The notes under the pieces were generated by a model. It saw nothing but the letters and a program-made list of their open reading frames with translations. It made no database searches and had not been told where the DNA came from. This document shows, one piece after another, positions 47,701 through 57,817 of a stretch of DNA of 64,000 nt. Source of the DNA: Panicum virgatum (Eukaryota; Streptophyta; Magnoliopsida; Poales; Poaceae); assembly GCF_016808335.1 (NCBI RefSeq), contig NC_053141.1, positions 27,764,456 through 27,828,455 of the forward strand. The letters run 5' to 3'. How positions within the stretch are numbered: position 1 is the first letter of the stretch; each line of letters begins with the position of its first letter. A program made the translations under genes and the position numbers.

Positions 47701-48416
47701 AACGCGGCGCGGGCGGGGTCGCTGGCGTGCGGGACCGGGCCGTCAGGGGAAACGCGGGGTGCTGGTGCGCGGAGTGAGCGGCGCTGGCGGGTGGGCCTGG
47801 GCGCGGGTGAGAGGGACGCGGGGCGTGCGACGCGCGCGGTGTGCTGGGCTCGGGCGCGGCGCTGGAGAGGCGAGCGCTGGGCCGCACGGCTAACGGGCTG
47901 GGGGCGCGGAGTGGCTGAGAAAAAGGGAGGGGAGAGGAGTTCGGGCTGTTGCTGGGCTGGAGCGAGGTGTTGGGCCGGGGCACGAGGATTGGGCTGGATG
48001 AAAGAAGTGCGGGTTGGGCTAGGGAAACCGGGTTTGTGGGCTGAGCGCGGAGGAAAACTGGGCCAAGATTGAAAGGGTTGGGTTCTCCTGTTTTGGGTTT
48101 GGGCTGGGTCCTCTTCTAATACTTCTTCTATTTATTTTCCTTTCTAATTCTAACTCTATTTCCTATTTCTATTTCTAACTCAAACAAATCTATTTGAATT
48201 CAAACAAAAATTGAATTCAACAACCTTATGCACACAAGCAAATAAAATAAATGCTCCAGCATGAATGCAGCAACAAAGTTTAACCTATGATGAAATTTTA
48301 ATTACTTTAGGATCAAAATTAGATTAAATGCAAGTCTAAACACAATAAACCTTAGAAATTTAATTGAAGCCAATTAAATTTATTATTAAATAGGAAAATT
48401 AAATTAGGGTGTTACA
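44781..48416 (-). repeat. Tekay-type solo LTR, 3.6 kb
   Basis: TGTAACACCC to GGGTGTTACA, flanked by GATCA (44776-44780 and 48417-48421). There are no internal sequences, so unequal recombination between two LTRs of a full element is the likely origin. It is the same family as 3668-7359. The transcribed direction is minus: TATAAATA lies on the minus strand at 47555-47562 in a GC-rich block, implying U3 of about 0.85 kb and R plus U5 of about 2.7 kb. Open frames at 46572-48072 are GC-rich shadows. Confidence 0.92.
47555..47562 (-). promoter_or_regulatory. TATA box of Tekay-type LTR
   Basis: The minus strand reads CCGCCCTATAAATAGCTCC, a clear TATAAATA in GC-rich surroundings. Confidence 0.7.
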
Positions 48417-48421
48417 GATCA

Positions 48422-49925
48422 CATCTTTACGGGATTTAGACATGAGGATGTATATCTTGTGGATTTTGCTACTAAAGAGGCAAACTTGTCTACTTGCTTG
48501 TTCACTCAATCATCTTTGGGTTGGTTATGGCATAGAAGGCATGGTCATGTTGGCATGAAACAACGCAACCAACTTTTGAAGCATGATTTAGTAGTTGGCT
48601 TGAAGAATGTGAAGTTTGAAAAAGATAAGTTATGTAGTGCATGTCAAGCCAGAAAGCAAGTTGCAAATACTCATCCCACTAAGAGTGTCATGTCAACCGA
48701 GAGACCATTGGAATTATTGCATATGGATTTATTTGGTCCTACAACGTATAGAAGTATTGGTGGAAATTGCTATTGTCTTGTGGTAGTAGATGATTACTTA
48801 AGATATACATGGGTTTTCTTTCTTCATGACAAGGCCAATACATATGACACATTCAAGAAATTCTTGACAAGGGCCGAAAATGAATTTGAGCTCAAGGTGA
48901 AGAAAGTGAGGAGTGACAATGGAAGTGAGTTTAGAAACACAAGAGTTGAGGAATGGTGTGATGAGAAAGGAATCAAGCATGAATTCTCAACTAAGTACAC
49001 TCCGAAACAAAATGGTCTTGTTGAGAGGAAAATAGAACCTTGATTGATATGGCAAGATCAATGCTCTCCGAGTACAATGTTTCGGATAGCTTTTGGGCCG
49101 AAGCAATCAACACGGCTTGTCATGCCTCTAATAGATTGTATTGCCATAGATTCACAACAAGACCCCATATGAGTTGCTCATTGGAAGGAAGCCAAATATA
49201 TCATATTTTAGAGTGTTTGGTTGCAAATGCCATATTCTCAAGAAGGGAACTCGGTTGTCAAAGTTTCAAAGCAAATGTGATGAGGGTTTTCTTCTTGGAT
49301 ATTCATCTTGTAGCAAGGCTTATCAGGTCTACAACAAAACACATGGCATTACTGAAGAAGCATATGATGTTGAGTTTGATGAAACCAATGGGTCTCATAA
49401 TGAACAAGAAATCTTGATGATGTGAAGAAACACAAGAGTTGAGGAATGGTGTGATGAGAAGGAATCAAGCATGAATTCTCAACTAAGTACACTCCGAAAC
49501 AAAATAGTCTTGTTGAGAGGAAAAATAGAACCTTGATTGATATGGCAAGATCAATGCTCTCCGAGTACAATATTTTGGATAGCTTTTGGGCCGAAGCAAT
49601 CAACACGGCTTGTCATGCCTCTAATAGATTGTATTGCCATAGATTTCACAACAAGACCCCATATGAGTTGCTCATGGAAGGAAGCCAACTATATCATATT
49701 TTAGAGTGTTTGGTTGCAAATGCCATATTCTCAAGAAGGGAACTCGGTTGTCAAAGTTTCAAAGCAAATGTGATGAGGGTTTTCTTCTTGGATATTCATC
49801 TTGTAGCAAGGCTTATCGGGTCTACAACAAAACACATGGCATTACTGAAGAAGCATATGATGTTGAGTTTGATGAAACCAATGGGTCTCATAATGAACAA
49901 GAAAATCTTGATGATGTGAGAAGTG
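48422..49925 (+). pseudogene. int: Copia integrase with internal tandem duplication
   Basis: The first frame (to 49043) has the pre-integrase HHCC finger (WHRRHGHVGMKQRN to CSACQARK). The core carries the first aspartate in LLHMDLFGP, the second in KVRSDNGSEF, and the glutamate in PKQNGLVERK. Downstream blocks (SEYNVSDSFWAEAINTACHASNR and others) occur twice because of a 493-bp tandem duplication. The two copies differ by several 1-nt indels in short runs, so each breaks the frame at different places. Confidence 0.9.
48933..49919 (+). repeat. 493-bp direct tandem duplication within integrase
   Basis: Copy 1 is about 48933-49425 and copy 2 about 49426-49919. Both start AGAAACACAAGAGTTGAGG and end near CTTGATGATGTG. 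Differences are mainly single-base length changes (for example AAAGG/AAGG, GAAAATAG/GAAAAATAG, ATTGG/ATGG) plus a few substitutions. Confidence 0.9.
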
Positions 49926-51808
49926 ATGGTTGAGAAATGCAATGAAAAATATGTCAATTGGTGATGTTAGACCAAGAGAAGAAGATGAAGATGAAAATGG
50001 TCCTTCTATCTCTATTAGAGTTAATCCTTCAACTTCTATCTCAAATGATCAAGCACAACCAATTGTACAAGATTCAAGCAATGATGATTCTCAAGTACAT
50101 GATAAAGTTGGTTCATCTAGTGCACCTTCTCCATCAACTCAAGAACCCATTGTTCCTCAAAGAATGCATCATGCTCTTGCAAAGGATCACCCGGTGGATC
50201 AAATCATGGGTGACATTAGTAAGGGTGTCCAAACTCGATCTCGCATTGCTTCATTTTATGAACATTATTCTTTTGAATCTTTTCTTGAACCTAACTGTGT
50301 AGATGAAGCATTGAGAGGATTGGGTGAATGCTATGCATGAAGAATTAAATAATTTCTCCCGGGATCAAGTTTGGGATCTAGTTGAGAGGCCCAAGAATTA
50401 TAATGTTATTGGCACTAAATGGGTCTTTAGAAACAAGCAAAATGAAGATGGAATGGTTGTGAGAAACAAGACAAGATTGGTAGCTCAAGGCTTCACTCAA
50501 GTCGAAGGTTTGGATTTCGGTGAAACTTTCGCTCCCGTTGCTAGATTAGAAGCTATTAGAATTTTATTAGCTTATGATTGCTCTCACAACATAAAACTTT
50601 TTCAAATGGATGTGAAAAGTGCTTTTTTGAATGGCAAGATTAGTGAACTTGTTTTTGTTGAGCAACCTCCCGGTTTTGAAGATCCCAAGAAGCCAAATCA
50701 TATATATAAGCTCTCTAAAGCTGGTCTTAAGCAAGCTCCACGAGCTTGGTATGGGATTGAGGGACTTTCTTATCTCTAAGGGCTTCAAAATTGGTAAGGT
50801 TGATACTACTTTGTTCACTAAAGCAATTGGTAAGAATTTGTTTGTTTGTCAAATTTATGTTGATGATATTATCTTTGGTTCAACTAACCCAAGTTTTTGT
50901 GAGGAATTTGGTGAAATGATGTCTAGGGAATTTGAGATGACCATGATTGGTGAATTGAGTTTCTTTCTTGGATTTAAATCAAGCAACTCAAGGAAGGCAC
51001 CTTTGTGTGTCAATCAAAATATGTGAAGGATATCTTGAAGAAATTTGGTATGGAAGATGCAAAACCAATCAAGACTCCTATGGCCACCAATGGGCATCTC
51101 GACCTAGATGAGGGAGGTAACCCGGTTGACCAAAAGCTTTACCGTTCTATGATTGGTAGTTTGCTTTATTTCACCGCATCTAGGCCCGATATCATGTTTA
51201 GTGTTTGCATGTGTACACGATTTCAAGCCGCACCTAGAGAATGTCATTTGACCGCCGTCAAAAGCATCTTGAGATACTTGAAATATACTCCTAATATGGG
51301 TTTATGGTATCCCAAGGGTGCTCATTTTGATTTGGTTGGATTCTCGGATTTGGATTATGCGGGGTGCAAGGTTGATAGGAAAAGCACCTCCGGTGGTTGT
51401 CAATTTCTTAGAAGATCTCTTGTATCTTGGTCATCAAAGAAGCAAAATTCCGTGGCTCTTTCAACCGCCGAAGCGGAATATATTTCGGCCGGAAGTTGTT
51501 GTGCACAATTGTTATGGATGAAGCAAACTCTTCTTGACTATGGTGTGAAATTTAATGAAATTCTCTTGTTGTGTGATAATGAAAGTGCCGTGAAGATTGC
51601 TACTAATCCGGTTCAACATTCAAGAACCAAGCATATTGATATCCGCCATCATTTTCTTGGAGATCATGTGAACAAGGGTGATATCAAGATTGATGGTATT
51701 GGCACGGATGATCAATTAGCTGATATATTTACCAAGCCATTGGATGAATCTCGGTTTTGCAAGTTAAGAAATGAGTTGAATATCATTGACTTCTCAAATG
51801 TGGCTTGA
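49926..51808 (+). pseudogene. pol: Copia integrase C-terminus, reverse transcriptase and RNase H
   Basis: The frame at 49930-50340 is the acidic, serine-rich integrase tail. A 1-nt shift near 50315 leads into RT at 50324: WVFRNKQNEDG, LVAQGFTQVEGLDFGETFAPV, and MDVKSAFLNG with its catalytic aspartate. A small deletion near 50752 shifts the frame again. The next frame has the YVDDIIFGST active site (about 50859-50888). A 1-nt insertion near 50975 leads to the last frame (51005-51808), with RT thumb and RNase H (FSDLDYAGCKVDRKSTSG, STAEAEYISA, CDNESAVKIA, RTKHIDIRHHF, ADIFTKPLD). It ends TGA at 51806-51808. Confidence 0.92.
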
Positions 51809-52073
51809 AAACTAGCACATGTGGCATATGGTTCTTTCATGCACTCTTTGCTTCATTTTTCTAAATTTTTGAGGTATTTTTGAGCCATTTATGAGTTTTC
51901 ATGATTTTACTCGATTTATTTTTAAATTCTTGTTGTAACTTGCTCATATGAGTCTTTTGAAGGTTTTCATGCAAGATTTGAGATTTTTTGGATTTTTATA
52001 TGAGCAATGATCCCAAATTGAAGTTGGAATTGAGAAAGTTGGCAAATTTCTGGGCTGTCTGAAATTTGGTACA
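51809..52073 (+). other. Spacer after pol, no gene seen
   Basis: T-rich sequence with no recognised motif, ending just before the first dyad pair at 52074. Confidence 0.6.
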
Positions 52074-52334
52074 GCGGATGGTCCGCGGGTAATAGGCGGA
52101 CAGTCCGCCGTTCATGAGACTTGTTCACTAGAGGCTCTGCAGAGAGAGTTCTCAATCGCAAAAATACACTGCGGACGGTCTGCCAAAGGACCGCAGACGG
52201 TCCGCCTGTGTTGGGCAGAATTTGCTAGAGGCAGCGTTAGTGTAAAAATTTGTAGGCGGACGGTCCGCCAGGATGCCGCGGACAGTCCGCGACTGGACAG
52301 AATGGTGGGGTCGGCCAGACTTGACTTATAATGG
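52074..52334 (+). promoter_or_regulatory. Candidate internal promoter of the third ORF
   Basis: Three dyad pairs start at 52074, 52171 and 52256, with partners 22 bp apart. TTATAATGG follows at 52326-52334, 36 bp after the last dyad. A CT-rich leader (52335-52405) comes next. The order dyads, TATA-like motif, pyrimidine-rich leader is the same as in the LTR U3/R region, although the sequence is not a simple copy of the LTR. The function is inferred from layout only. Confidence 0.5.
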
Positions 52335-52740
52335 GTGTCCCTCTCACTCCTCCCCACCAAACCGCACACCTCATCCAAAAGCTCTCTCTCTTTCTCTCTC
52401 AAGCACGTGGGGGAGACGACAAGGTCAAGGCTTTTTGGCATGGTTCTCGGACGGTCCGAGCACATCCCCGGACTCTTCTCGAGATTGTGCATCGTGTCCT
52501 CTCGGTATTTTAACGAATCCCTAACTCTTGTTCTTGGATTTCTTTATTGGAAAGAGTTAGGGTTAGATGCTCCGATCTGTTTTTGGACCATGGATTCTTG
52601 AAAATACTTGGGGGATCTTGTTCCTAGTGATGAGGAGATGCTATAGTTAAAATTTGGTTGGTGGATTTGAATCAAAACTCAAAATATGGGTGAATCAAAG
52701 TTGGGGGCGATTTTGTGTTCCTGCGCAGAACAGATGGGTC

Positions 52741-52829
52741 GCGGACAGTCCGCCTGCTGAACGCGGACGGTCCGCCGTGGTGGTTCATGAACCGCGGACA
52801 GTCCGCTTTCAGAAGTGCGGACGGTCCGC
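52741..52829 (+). repeat. Second internal dyad cluster
   Basis: Four GCGGACNGTCCGC copies at 52741, 52763, 52794 and 52817. They lie between the candidate promoter and the third ORF, upstream of a possible 3' splice site (TTGATCTCAG, ending 52929). Confidence 0.8.
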
Positions 52830-52978
52830 CAGTGTGAGATTTTTCAGATGACAGCTGAACTGACTTATATCATTACGGATTGGTTCTATTGCTTTAGTAA
52901 TTGTTCTTATGGTTAAATCTTGATCTCAGGCCAGCCCGGAAGGTCCTCAAGGCTACTGCTTCAAAAATCAAGAAGGCT

Positions 52979-54535
52979 ATGACTTCCAAAAGACAAAGAG
53001 ACAGTGATGACTCTAATGATGTGGACTATGCTCCCAATCTTAGTGAGATAGCTGCAGCATCTTCAGTGGGTGATGTTGGTGATGAATCTTCAGAGGAAGT
53101 GACTGAGGGAGTTGAGGATGATGTTACAGATCTGATGGGGCTAGATCTTCCTAGCCAACAGTGGACTACAGAGAGCTATGCCAATGCTAGAGCAGTGAAT
53201 CAGTTCAGTTTGCCTCGTGACACCAACATCTTCTTCTTCAAAACTGAGGTACAAAAAGATGCTTACTTTGGTCATCTAGTTAAGAAGAATGTATTCAAAC
53301 ATCAAACCATTGACCTAGGCTATATGAGACAACAACAAGTCATGTCTGATCTAGTGGATAGATTTCAGCAAATGGGGTTAGCAAATTTTCTGCAGCATAG
53401 GTGTGATTGGAATGAAACTGTGATACGTCAGTTCTATGCCACCCTAGAGATCAACATGGATGAGGAAACATTTTGGTGGACAACTGGCAAGAGAACCTAT
53501 TATGCTACATTTGCACAGTTTGCTGAGGCTAATCAGTTGTATTATGATTTCATCACTAGTGAGCAAAGTGTGAATGTTGTGTTAGAAAACCCTCTAGATG
53601 AGAATGACTACCCCATGTACTATGAGCCTGCACATCTTGGAATTGCTAGAAGCTTTGGGGGTACCCAGGGTCTGAGGCATCATCTTGTAGTGATTAATAA
53701 GATTGTCAGAGTCACATTCATACCTAAGAGTGGCAACAAGGACAAGATTAGAGGGCTCTATTAGAATGTGATATCTCACATATTGAACGAAAATAGAATA
53801 AATGTCATTGCTCTTATTATGGATTAGCTTGCAGATTTAAGGCTTAACATGGAGATGAACTTATATTTTGCTCCATACATTATGTCCATCATCAAAGTCA
53901 AGTCTAGCTTCAGAGGGATATGTGAAAGCAAGCACACTCCTTTCAGGCCATTCAAGAATGACAATACTTTTCTTTTGAGGCCTTTGACTCCTTTCCCTGG
54001 AGATGATATGGACGCTGAAGCATATGGGCAAGATGATGATAGTGATGATGATGCTCACATAGGAGCAGCTGCAGCTCAGCATGCCATGCCACCACCGCAT
54101 CCTCCAGTATAGCAGCAGTGGGCTCCACCAGCTGGCTACTTTGACCCTTACTTTGCATCCATGCAAGAGAGCATGTCCTCTCAAATTGCGAGGTTGGCTG
54201 ATCAGATGCAGAATCAGATGAACCTCAACTTCCAGAACATGCAGCAGCAGATGTTCCAGCCCATGATGGCTCAGATGCAGGGGGTTCAGCAGAGTTTACA
54301 CTCAGACATAGCAGCTCTTGACTCACGCTTTGAGGATTTGCCCTCTTCTGAGCAGTTTGAGCAGCTTGAGCAGAGGTAGGAGCACCTAGAGCAGCGTTTT
54401 GATACTTTCAGCACAACCTTGACCGGGTTTTCTGACCACTTCTACTCAATCTTTCCGGCTCCAGTGCCGCCTCCAGAGTTCTACCTGCACCAGCCGTTCT
54501 ACCAACCACCACCTCCTCCACCGCTGATGGATTGA
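52979..54535 (+). pseudogene. Third ORF in env-like position, four in-frame TAGs
   Basis: One uninterrupted reading frame without frameshifts runs from 52901 to the TGA at 54533-54535, broken only by TAG at about 53762, 53822, 54110 and 54377. I chose ATG 52979 because the codons before it read like leader and a splice acceptor lies at 52928-52929. The product has an acidic N-terminal part, then a globular-looking region (FQQMGLANFLQHRCDWNET, IRQFYATLEI, FWWTTGKRTYYATFAQFAEA). That region resembles the plant-transposon-type domain found beside many grass retroelements. After it come an acidic patch (DDDSDDDAH), a Q/M-rich coiled coil, and a proline-rich end. No signal peptide or membrane segment is visible, so an envelope role is not supported. 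Function unknown. Confidence 0.75.
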
Positions 54536-54827
54536 CTTTCTTGGAAATTGATGCCAAAGGGGGAGAAGGAGCTTTGGAGTGCTTGGATCTAGGGAGAGCT
54601 CATGGACTTCTCATGGAGATCATTCGCTTTCGACTTCCGCTTGCTACTCGTGTTTATTTGTGTTGAACTATTGCATTACATGTTTATGATTTGTGTCTTC
54701 CATGAACTCTGTTTGAGACTTGTGTTTGGATTTGAACATTTGGTTTGTAATGTGTGACGAACTATGTTGGTTTGTGTTACTCATATCTATTTATGTTCAT
54801 CTTGTGGTTGTGAGGTTGTGCTAACCA
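54536..54827 (+). other. Polypurine tract and unmatched spacer
   Basis: AAAGGGGGAGAAGG at about 54556-54569 is a polypurine-tract motif, but the LTR start TGAAAGCATC does not follow it. Sequence from there to 54827 matches neither LTR nor gene by eye. Confidence 0.55.
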
Positions 54828-55887
54828 AGCTATTTGACAGTTTGTACCAGAGACATTGTTGTCTCTGGTGGATTTCAAGGATGAACGGCGGACGGTCCGC
54901 CCCTAGGGCGCTGACGGTCCGTCGGGATTTTTCAAATTGTTCCAGAGACGACGTTCGTCTCTGGTGGTGTGGAACTCATAACTGCGGACGGTCCAACCCT
55001 GTGTCGCAGACGGTCTTCCAGGGCTCTAATGGCTAGTTCTGACACGCATTAAATGCACTCTGACTCACTGGTTTTTAACGGCGGACGGTTCGGATTTTGA
55101 AACGCGGACGGTCCGCGACTTCGCAGAAAGAGTGTAACGGCTAGTTTTTGAAGGGATGTCTATATATACCCAATGCCCGTCCATTGGGTGTCTCTCTTGG
55201 CCATTTGGACTGCATTCTTGACCCTATAGAGCTAAGGCATCCCTCTCTCACACACACTTGCTTAGAGATTGCATTCTTGAGAGTGTGAGGGCTTCCTAGT
55301 GCATTGCATCAAGAGTTTGAGCTTTGTGGCATTAGGGAAACTTCAAGCAAGCGTCATCAACTTGTTACTCTTGGGAGTTGCCGCTCCCTAGACGGCTTGG
55401 AGAAGAGGATTTCGTGGAGCACCTCCAAGGAGATTGTTGAGGAGCCCCAATTTCAGTTGTGAGAGGTCTTGTGCTCAACTCACCGGAGTGGTGAAGAGCA
55501 ACTCTAGTTGAATCGAGGTGTGGAGCGGTTCCTTAATTCAAGCTGGCTCAAGATCAAGAGGTTCTTGATAGAGGAGCGGTTGATTCTTGGAATCCACCTC
55601 AACGTTCATTAGGGGTGACCAGCAAGTCATCGACACCACGGGATAAATTCGTGTGTCAAACTTGGTTACTTCTCTTGCTTACTTTAATTCTTGTTTTTAC
55701 TTTGAGCAATTTACTTTACTAGAGGTTGATTTGTATCTTGTCACCCTAGGTTGCAAACCCATCTAGAGATAGTAGTTGCATGACATAGGGCTTTCCTTTG
55801 TTACTAATTAAATTTCTCTAGTGTTGTTGGTTTTAGTTTTTAAACCACATATTCACCCCCCCTCTAGTCGGTGTTCTTGATCCTACA
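54828..55887 (+). repeat. Copia 3' LTR, 5'-truncated
   Basis: Matches 41458-42516 from AGCTATTTGA onward and lacks the first ~610 bp of the LTR. Three promoter repeat units remain (dyads at 54888/54910, 54984/55006, 55081/55104). The right end is intact and abuts ATGGG. Differences from the 5' LTR cluster in the dyads, many of them C/T or G/A. Confidence 0.88.
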
Positions 55888-55892
55888 ATGGG

Positions 55893-56377
55893 CCTACAGA
55901 ATGTCTTATCATGGAGCTACCAAAGTGTCCCCATATCAGTTGGTATACGAACATGAGGCTGTTCTTCCTTGGGAAACTAGGCTTGGTTCCAGATGAGTTA
56001 CGTTTCAGGATCAGTTAACAGCCGATGATTATGCTGCATTGATGAAAGACGAGTTGGAAGATTTGGCTGGACATCGGCTAAACGCTCTCATAAATATTGA
56101 AGCTAATAAAGCTAGAGAGGGCCTATGGTACGATAAGAAAGTCAAAGCCAAAACTTTTGACCAGGGAGACTTAGTGTGGAAACTGGATCTGCCAATAGGA
56201 ACTAAGGATCCCAAATTCGACAAGTGGTGCCCAACATGGGAAGGGCCATATAAGATTAGCAGATGTGTTCCTGGGAACGCATATATTTTGGAAACATTGG
56301 AAGGAGAAGAATTCTTCAGTGCGCTTAATGGCAAGTATCTGAAGAAATATTATCCGAGTGTATGGGTAGATGCATAG
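55893..56377 (+). pseudogene. pol: Tat integrase C-terminal part
   Basis: Continues 39824-40846 after the copia element: RMSYHGATKVSPYQLVYEHEAVLPWET, the usual gypsy integrase core end. A CGA-to-TGA type stop lies near 55995. The frame from 56039 carries GDLVWKLDLPIGTKDPKFDKWCPTWEGPYKI, the GPF/Y-type C-terminal module. It ends with LNGKYLKKYYPSVW and TAG at 56375-56377. No chromodomain follows, as expected for the Tat lineage. Confidence 0.9.
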
Positions 56378-56781
56378 CCGATTGCACCAAAGATCAGTTG
56401 AGTTCAAACATAGCCGATACAGGGAAGTATCGCCTTTAGTACGAAAATAGGAAAAGGCTTGATCGTAATAGGACACGTTTAGGTGCTTTCGTGGCCGATG
56501 CAACATGTATCGCCCTTAGATCAAAAAATACACTCCGAACACATGAATTTGAGTTTGATTCAAATATCGTGTGGTGATTTTCTTTGTAGTATCGGAGTTC
56601 TTTCTGGACGATTTTTTTGTTTCAGATCGTGGGAATATATCAGTTCGTTTAGTGTGACGATCGCAGATTGCTAAAAAAAGGGGGGGGATCGGAACAATGC
56701 AAAGATAAAGGCGAAAGGGGAGGAGGCCCATCCATTGATTATATTTACAAGGAGCCATAATAGGCTGTTACATTTTACAAC

Positions 56782-57466
56782 CTAGTCTGACTCCTCCCCG
56801 AAGTGGTTGCCAATGACCCCGTCTAGGCTGACATTGTCGATGATGGCATCGGCGATGTAGCAGAGATCATCGACGAGCTCCTCGAAGTCCTCCCTTGCCG
56901 CACCCCACTCGGGGAAGATCGGCTCCCACTGCCGGTAGTCTGCCCCGAACATGGTGGAGACCACGGCGATGGCACTGGCGGCGCCCTCATGAGCACCATG
57001 GCCGGCGACCTCCTTGACGCTGGTTGGGATGTTCCGCAGGCGCGTGGCGACGGTACTCCCCCGAGCTTTCACCGAGTCTATGGTGACTTGGGAAGCGTCG
57101 AGGAGGGCCTGGACCTACGCCTCCAGGTCTGAAAGAAGAAGTTAGAACAAGAAACTGGAGGTGATCATGGAAAGTGGTATGGCCAGGAAAAACTTACTGG
57201 CGACCCTGGTGTCGGCATTGGAGAGTTCACAGCGGGCCTCGTCCCGCTGGCGGAGAAGGTCACGGATGAGTCCCTAGGTGCCCTCGTCTAGGGCCTGGAA
57301 GTTGGCCGGGAGCTCGGTGTCGGCGTCCCTGTAGAGATCAAGAACTAGTCAGATGCAGATCTGGGATTCAGCATTGGTGGGGAAAGGAAGTGCCTTACCC
57401 GTGACGGGGGCGGAGTGGCGGAGGAGCACTGGAGGAACCCTTGCCGGCGCGCTTGTTGCTCGCCAT
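56782..57466 (-). pseudogene. Antisense three-exon gene of Tat element
   Basis: Minus-strand ATG at 57466-57464 starts MASNKRAGKGSSSAPPP. Exon 1 is 57466-57399 (donor GTAAGG), exon 2 is 57328-57198 (acceptor CTCTACAG, donor GTAAGT), and exon 3 is 57128-56782 (acceptor TTCTTTCAG). These canonical sites keep one reading frame through all three exons for about 184 codons. Two TAG codons (exon 2 near 57274, exon 3 near 57115) interrupt it. Exon 2 and early exon 3 read like a coiled coil (LIRDLLRQRDEARCELSNAD). The end is acidic (AREDFEELVDDLC, FGEESD). Tat elements such as Grande carry an antisense ORF at this place; its function is unknown. Confidence 0.72.
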
Positions 57467-57531
57467 TTGCTAGAAGAAGAAGAAGGCAAAGAGAGCTATG
57501 GCCGATGGAGAAACTACAGTGCCGATGGGGT

Positions 57532-57540
57532 TATTTATAG
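57532..57540 (-). promoter_or_regulatory. TATA box of antisense gene
   Basis: The minus strand reads CTATAAATA, 66 bp upstream of the ATG at 57466. It is followed by a pyrimidine-rich leader (CTTCTTCTTCTTCTAG just before the ATG). Confidence 0.65.
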
Positions 57541-57817
57541 CCCAAAGTGAGGTAGACGAATCGGTTGCTGTGCACTGGTGCGGCTTTTACCCCTGGATTT
57601 AATTGAGGAGCGTATGGGTAAAAAGACAAAAGGTGAATTGGCAAATTCCTGTTATGTGGACGTGGAGGTGAAAGGTGAAGGGCAACGAAGAGATTTTTGT
57701 TCGCCACCCTCACGGGAAGCGAGACGACAGTGATGAGAAGACCGTTCGACAGCGTAATCATGATAAGGATTAATTTCAAAGTAAAAAGTACATTTTACTC
57801 CGAAATTGGGGGGCATG
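57541..57817 (+). promoter_or_regulatory. 3' non-coding region and polypurine tract of Tat element
   Basis: No plus-strand gene. GAAATTGGGGGGCATG (57802-57817) is the polypurine tract next to the LTR start. Confidence 0.7.

Larger units (their letters stand above)
40847..55887 (+). mobile_element. SIRE/Maximus-type Ty1/copia element with third ORF
   Basis: Bounded by ATGGG (40842-40846 and 55888-55892). The order is LTR, primer site, gag, protease, integrase, RT, RNase H, a dyad-rich intergenic region, a third ORF, a purine tract, and a 3' LTR lacking its first part. The gene order PR-INT-RT-RH is copia. The LTR ends, coiled-coil gag and extra 3' ORF point to the SIRE/Maximus lineage. A solo LTR (44781-48416) interrupts it. 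Several 1-nt frameshifts and a 493-bp internal duplication make it non-functional. Confidence 0.9.

Noticed and set aside
52979..54535. Third ORF as a retroviral-type envelope gene
   Set aside because: No signal peptide, membrane span or cysteine pattern is visible. The product looks like an intracellular protein with a coiled coil and proline-rich tail.
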